DNA from: Hepsetus odoe
Taxonomy: Eukaryota; Chordata; Actinopteri; Characiformes; Hepsetidae
DNA: 64,000 nt
Assembly (NCBI GenBank): GCA_017165825.1
Contig: CM029370.1
Coordinates: 10,885,767 to 10,949,766 of the forward strand
Direction of reading: 5' to 3'
The position numbers and the translations under genes were made by a program. Of this stretch, positions 61,601 through 64,000 are shown in pieces. Position 1 is the first letter of the stretch, and the number at the start of each line of letters is the position of its first letter. The notes under the pieces were generated by a model. That model was not told the origin of the DNA. It was given only the letters and a program-made list of their open reading frames with translations, and did not search any database.

Positions 61601-63928
61601 ATCTTAAAAGAACAGGAATCAATCAAAGATTTTTACAGCGGAGTCTAGTGTGAAATGAGCTTTCTTAGAAAGAGTGGCTGTTGCTAATTAAATTGGACAT
61701 TTTTACAAAACCTAAAACCTCACCTAAAAAAGACATCCACAGTCAGACAGATTGGTAACACATGAAGAAAAATTAAGACCAATATAACTCTCCTTGTAAA
61801 TCAATAACAATCACTCTAATAGCAAGGCCGCTGATAAAACCCACCAAGAGCCAAGAGATGAAGCTGTTCTGCATGAGCACTCTGATGTTCCTGCAAGCTG
61901 ATGAGCAAGACTAATCAACTGTAACCAGCAATGTTTAGCTGTAGTTATTGCTATAAAGAGGTAACACCAGACACTAAAAGTATAGGTTCACAAAATTTTG
62001 TCATTTACAGATGTGACACCGGATTGTATTTCTCAAAAATAACTATACTATAAACTCTAAATATTTTAATCTGATTTCTTTAACTGGGTTTTCTATCTAT
62101 TTTAGGACTTGTACAAAAACCTGATAATGTTTACACAGAAATGTAGAAAATTATAGGCAAACTGTCAGAGCATTCCCTGAAATCAGGGTGATTTGTAAAA
62201 GCTGCTAATCCCGCATTTCTACTACTTTTGGAAGCACAGTGTACCTCTAATCTGACCTCTTACTGAATACTGAATACAATACTGAATGCTCTGGATAAGA
62301 GCGTCTGCTAAATTCCATAAATATTGTAAAAATAAACATGATATTACTTTTGGGAAATACATACATCTTTGATAAGTGAATGACTCTTTCAAATTCACTG
62401 GCTTCCTCGGTGACTGCAATAAGAGCTTTAACTCTGGCCTGAGAAGGACATTAATTTCCAGTCAGTGAAAGTTGCAGTATTTGGCAATCACAATTTGGTT
62501 TCACACTAGAAAAAATTAGTTGTAAAGAATGTACCTGTTTCGTCCTTCTTATCACACCGTTTAGGTCCTGGGAAAAAAATAAAAATTTCACTGATAGTCC
62601 ATAATGTTCTGAGTACATTTCTGTTCTGATTATATGAAGACATAATGTATAAAGTCCACTTAGACATTTTACATTTAAATATACAAATTAGACCAAACGT
62701 GCTTTACAAAAAATGTCTGATTCCTAATGTCTGATTCCTACTGGAACATGGGTATGAAAATAATTAATTCTTAAATGCATTGCAATTATTTCTGCAACAA
62801 TTTACAATAAACATCACTGAAATCCCCTTTAACAATTCACTTTTTGAGGTAAGTGTTGTGGTGAGTTATGTGAGATATATGGAGTGCATGCTGATGTAAA
62901 TGTTAATGCTAAATGAAGGGGTATAAGCTTCCATTACTTTTCTGCTATGTTAGCCTTCCTGTTCAGATGCCAACAACAGAATACAAACATGGCTTGGATG
63001 TGTGGAGATGAAGGGAACACTGCAGGGTCATTTTGGGACAACTCAAAAAAATATTTGGTGTTTTCATCACAGAAGTGAACAATTTAGTGGCATTTTATTT
63101 GCCCCAGGGTCAAAATAAAAATCCCCAAGCACTAGCTCATATAGTTAAGTTAGTGTAACTCCTTTTTTTTTTGTCAGCCATTTTCACATGCCTGTATCTC
63201 TGCAACCCTAACACCTAGGCATCTGGAAAAAAAATAAAATAAAATACAGGTTTCTGGCCTAACTCTTTAAATTTAAAGCCAGTGTGATTTTTTCAAATTG
63301 GCCCAGGGGTAAACAAAATGCCACTAAATAGTTTACTTAAGATGCTCAAACATGGACCATTTGTTGAGTTGAGATATAATGACCCTGTATAAATTAGAAA
63401 TGTTAACATCTTGTGGCTTTAAAGGGTCCCAAACTTTTCCCAGGTGATCTACAACAATAATAGATTAAAATGATAGTCCTGATCTTTATTTAATAAGCAT
63501 AAGATAGTTTAAAATGTCAGACTGTGTTACTACAAACTAACTAGATAATGAAGTGCTTTAAATTGGAAGGTCTCAGGGCTTGAAGCACTTGAGAGAAGGG
63601 ACAAGCAACCAGTTTAGAAAGAACACAGGCTTAAACTGCATTTCTTTTTTTCACTGTAATGTATTTGTGTGCAAAGCTCAGTGCAAGGAGTCAGTCTTCT
63701 CTGAGTAACTGGTGGATTTGATTATAATATTACTGGTTAATATTATTTTATTTTATTAAGCTAAACAAACCAGCCGTATTAAAACAGCAGTCCCCTGCTT
63801 AGCTGTACTGAAGGTTCGTTATAGACCTTAAGTTTTCACTAGAAGTTCTGGAGCTGAACTCTCGTCATTACCTCGGAAAACTCTTTTGCTGATATGTGGC
63901 AATGACTGTCGATCAGATGTCCGTCCAT
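55642..63928 (-). CDS. tatdn3: TatD-family metal-dependent DNase, Tatdn3
   Basis: Ten coding exons on the - strand: 63928-63872, 62567-62535, 62438-62365, 60958-60886, 60807-60745, 58828-58719, 58590-58535, 58440-58328, 55956-55876, 55776-55642, all in phase, giving 264 residues (human about 274). The TIM-barrel metal ligands are present: His9 and His11 (IDSHCHI), Glu100 (VAVGE, just before IGLDF), His140 (VNVHS), His163 (LLHNF) and Asp211 (CLETDSP). TatD proteins are divalent-metal nucleases; the specific substrate of TATDN3 is not settled. Oddities: the motif after His140 reads HSCSAAKV where the human protein has HSRSAGRP, and exon 8 ends at a weak donor (gttaga). Several exons are very short (33-81 bp), as is usual for this gene. 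The start is the first ATG of the TatD-like N-terminus, 72 bp from the window end. Confidence 0.95.
56438..56780 (+). repeat. Two adjacent family C repeat pieces
   Basis: 56438-56620 carries gaggtcaagtcagttt, agcttaacagactc and gaaaccttgggaggatc, matching 33655-33850. At 56682 a second start (ttcaattcaattcaatttat, tagcgccttttacaac) begins after an attca tandem run. Confidence 0.7.
57695..57990 (+). repeat. Dispersed fish repeat, family D (longest copy)
   Basis: Runs through gagcctatccaaacgcac, accctggacaggttgcaagt, catgcatgtctttaaactgt, ataacatgcaaagtccacac and aaacccaagaccttcgtgct to accactgtaccacctg. Shorter copies are at 3430-3655 and 12142-12270. Confidence 0.8.
58608..58647. repeat. Exact 20-bp tandem duplication
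   Basis: gagaagttttattatactgt occurs twice in a row, 18 bp upstream (in gene direction) of tatdn3 exon 7 and inside the short intron 6. Confidence 0.95.
58829..60744 (-). other. tatdn3: tatdn3 intron 5 (1.9 kb)
   Basis: Contains a family E fragment (59505-59570: ttttggctggtcccgttagg, ggtcgccacagcagatc) and a degenerate family B SINE (about 60500-60635). Otherwise AT-rich and featureless. Confidence 0.65.
60500..60635 (-). repeat. Degenerate family B SINE fragment
   Basis: Shares cttatctagagcaatgtaga, gaattaaggggccctgctca and acctcttggtcc with the better copies; the tail is eroded. Confidence 0.55.
60959..62364 (-). other. tatdn3: tatdn3 intron 3 (1.4 kb)
   Basis: Holds a family A SINE (61237-61481) and the tail of a family B SINE (62288-62322, ctggataagagcgtctgcta) 43 bp from exon 3. 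Nothing else was recognised. Confidence 0.65.
61237..61481 (-). mobile_element. tRNA-type SINE, family A (reverse)
   Basis: The - strand starts ggggcagcggtggcctagtg, with box B gggttcaattcc and gccctgaggtacccttgagc, matching 27211-27470. A short local duplication (ggggagc and cattt..gccc units) lies in the middle at 61321-61375. Confidence 0.8.
62568..63871 (-). other. tatdn3: tatdn3 intron 1 (1.3 kb)
   Basis: Carries an inverted-repeat element (63083-63328) and a 14-bp tandem pair, atgtctgattccta twice, at 62713-62740. No exon-like sequence was seen. Confidence 0.65.
63083..63328. mobile_element. Short inverted-repeat element (MITE-like, 246 bp)
   Basis: Ends are imperfect inverted repeats of about 28 bp: left tttagtggcattttatttgc then cccaggg; right, on the - strand, tttagtggcattttgtttac then ccctggg. 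The interior has no coding capacity. Superfamily is not assigned. Confidence 0.65.
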
Positions 63929-64000
63929 TTGACTGGCAAAACCCCGAAACGCACCCTGTCAGTTATTATTACTCAAACTAGTGCAGTTCAAACCAGTCGC
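63929..64000 (-). promoter_or_regulatory. tatdn3: tatdn3 5' leader, cut by the window end
   Basis: Only 72 bp upstream of the start codon are present, so the promoter cannot be described. In the human block the neighbour beyond is NSL1 in the opposite orientation. Confidence 0.4.

Noticed and set aside
1..64000. CRISPR array, bacterial operon or prophage
   Set aside because: Nothing of the kind is present; gene structure and repeats are those of a vertebrate nuclear genome.

Overview
This is a vertebrate nuclear window, almost certainly from a teleost fish. Genes are split into many short exons with GT-AG introns, intergenic and intronic DNA is AT-rich, and the repeats are of types familiar from fish genomes (tRNA-headed SINEs, Tc1/mariner remnants, small terminal-inverted-repeat elements, microsatellites). 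The repeat set would fit an ostariophysan fish such as a catfish, but that finer placement is only an inference. There is no bacterial operon, CRISPR array, intact virus or intact transposase gene.

Five protein-coding genes can be reconstructed exon by exon with matching splice phases: angel2 (+, 2787-10917, 9 coding exons, 568 aa), vash2 (-, 36734-15846, 7 coding exons, 367 aa), flvcr1 (-, 52943-41551, 10 coding exons, 517 aa), a small two-exon gene I take to be spata45 (+, 54227-55515, 83 aa) and tatdn3 (-, 63928-55642, 10 coding exons, 264 aa). From memory, the order and relative orientation match the human 1q32 block ANGEL2-VASH2-FLVCR1-SPATA45-TATDN3, so this is a conserved vertebrate synteny block rather than an accessory region.

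Layout: 1-2.2 kb is gene-free. 2.2-11.3 kb is angel2. 11.3-13.1 kb separates the convergent angel2 and vash2 3' ends. 13.1-36.7 kb is vash2 with a probable long 3' UTR and large introns. 36.7-39.4 kb holds the vash2 upstream region. 39.4-52.9 kb is flvcr1, whose introns carry several degenerate DNA transposons, two of them interrupted by SINEs. 52.9-54.2 kb is a head-to-head spacer. 54.2-55.6 kb is spata45, whose 3' end almost touches that of tatdn3. 55.6-63.9 kb is tatdn3, and the window ends 72 bp upstream of its start codon.

The products do not form one pathway. Angel2 is an RNA phosphatase/nuclease-fold protein, Vash2 a tubulin detyrosinase, Flvcr1 a 12-helix choline/heme-family transporter, and Tatdn3 a metal-dependent TatD nuclease; spata45 has no known function. 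I found no convincing new system. The points most worth a second look are a perfect 25-bp hairpin in the last flvcr1 intron, the interleaved spata45/tatdn3 3' ends, an Arg-to-Cys change in a Tatdn3 signature motif, nested transposon insertions, two small inverted-repeat elements, and two CTCF-like motifs.
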